From an archaeon (lineage in GTDB: Archaea; Asgardarchaeota; Hermodarchaeia; Hermodarchaeales; Hermodarchaeaceae), in contig JABXGU010000039.1 of NCBI GenBank assembly GCA_016550415.1, forward strand, positions 1 to 6,760: DNA of 6,760 nucleotides, in the 5' to 3' direction. The position numbers and the translations under genes are program-made. Shown here one piece after another: positions 6,709-6,760 of the stretch (the first letter of the stretch is position 1; every line of letters starts with the position of its first letter). Under the pieces are notes generated by a model. It was not told where the DNA came from. It saw only the letters and a program-made list of their open reading frames with translations, and made no database searches.

Positions 6709-6760
6709 TTACTGATTGTGTCTTAATACTCCTGCTTGCGATTCCTCTAATTCACCTAAG
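6709..6760 (-). CDS. Possible 3' end of a further minus-strand gene, cut by the right edge
   Basis: On the minus strand one frame is open from the window edge to a TAA at 6709-6711, ending LGELEESQAGVLRHNQ. The residues look like an ordinary helical protein tail and the stop lies 33 nt before the next minus-strand start, a plausible same-strand neighbour. Sixteen open codons are close to chance expectation and no family can be named. Confidence 0.3.
   Translation of the reverse strand, partial: LGELEESQAGVLRHNQ

Overview
The window looks like a piece of an anaerobic archaeal genome, most likely an Asgard archaeon close to Thorarchaeota. This rests on style rather than on any marker gene. The large surface protein has a TTP-repeat linker, an IPGFP motif, a single membrane helix and an Arg-rich tail, the kind of C-terminal anchor common in archaeal surface proteins and frequent in Asgard genomes. 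Start regions mix short Shine-Dalgarno sites with one apparently leaderless promoter. The metabolic genes are oxygen-sensitive iron-sulfur enzymes of the 2-hydroxyacyl-CoA dehydratase / benzoyl-CoA reductase family, so the organism is expected to be a strict anaerobe.

Layout. From 1 to 2113 (+) lie two adjacent catalytic-subunit genes of that family. The first is cut by the left edge and its reading frame is open from base 1; the second is complete, starts 10 bp after it and has a clear AGGAG site. From 2336 to 5098 (-) is a 920-residue secreted, membrane-anchored protein with about 14 LVIVD-type beta-propeller repeats, a beta-sandwich and a fibronectin type III domain. It ends at a convincing stem-loop/U-tract terminator. 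From 5313 to 6104 (+) is the ATP-dependent activator (archerase) of the dehydratase, with both cluster cysteines. From 6124 to 6675 (-) is a small signal-peptide / Ig-like / single-TM protein, probably transcribed leaderless. The last 50 bases may hold the end of another minus-strand gene.

How the genes work together. By family logic the activator uses ATP hydrolysis to drive a low-potential electron onto the [4Fe-4S] clusters of the two-subunit component, which then removes water from a (R)-2-hydroxyacyl-CoA, or reduces an aromatic ring if it is of the benzoyl-CoA reductase type. The substrate cannot be read from this window. The two minus-strand surface proteins have no visible link to that pathway.

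The most notable observation is in the 214-bp gap before the activator. It carries a decayed C-terminal end of a second catalytic subunit: 28 codons with the stop, colinear with the end of the intact gene at 2030-2113, 19 of 27 residues identical, but interrupted by a stop and preceded by a frameshift. The activator therefore once sat directly behind a dehydratase subunit gene that has since been lost. I see no CRISPR array, tRNA, rRNA, insertion sequence or defence system.
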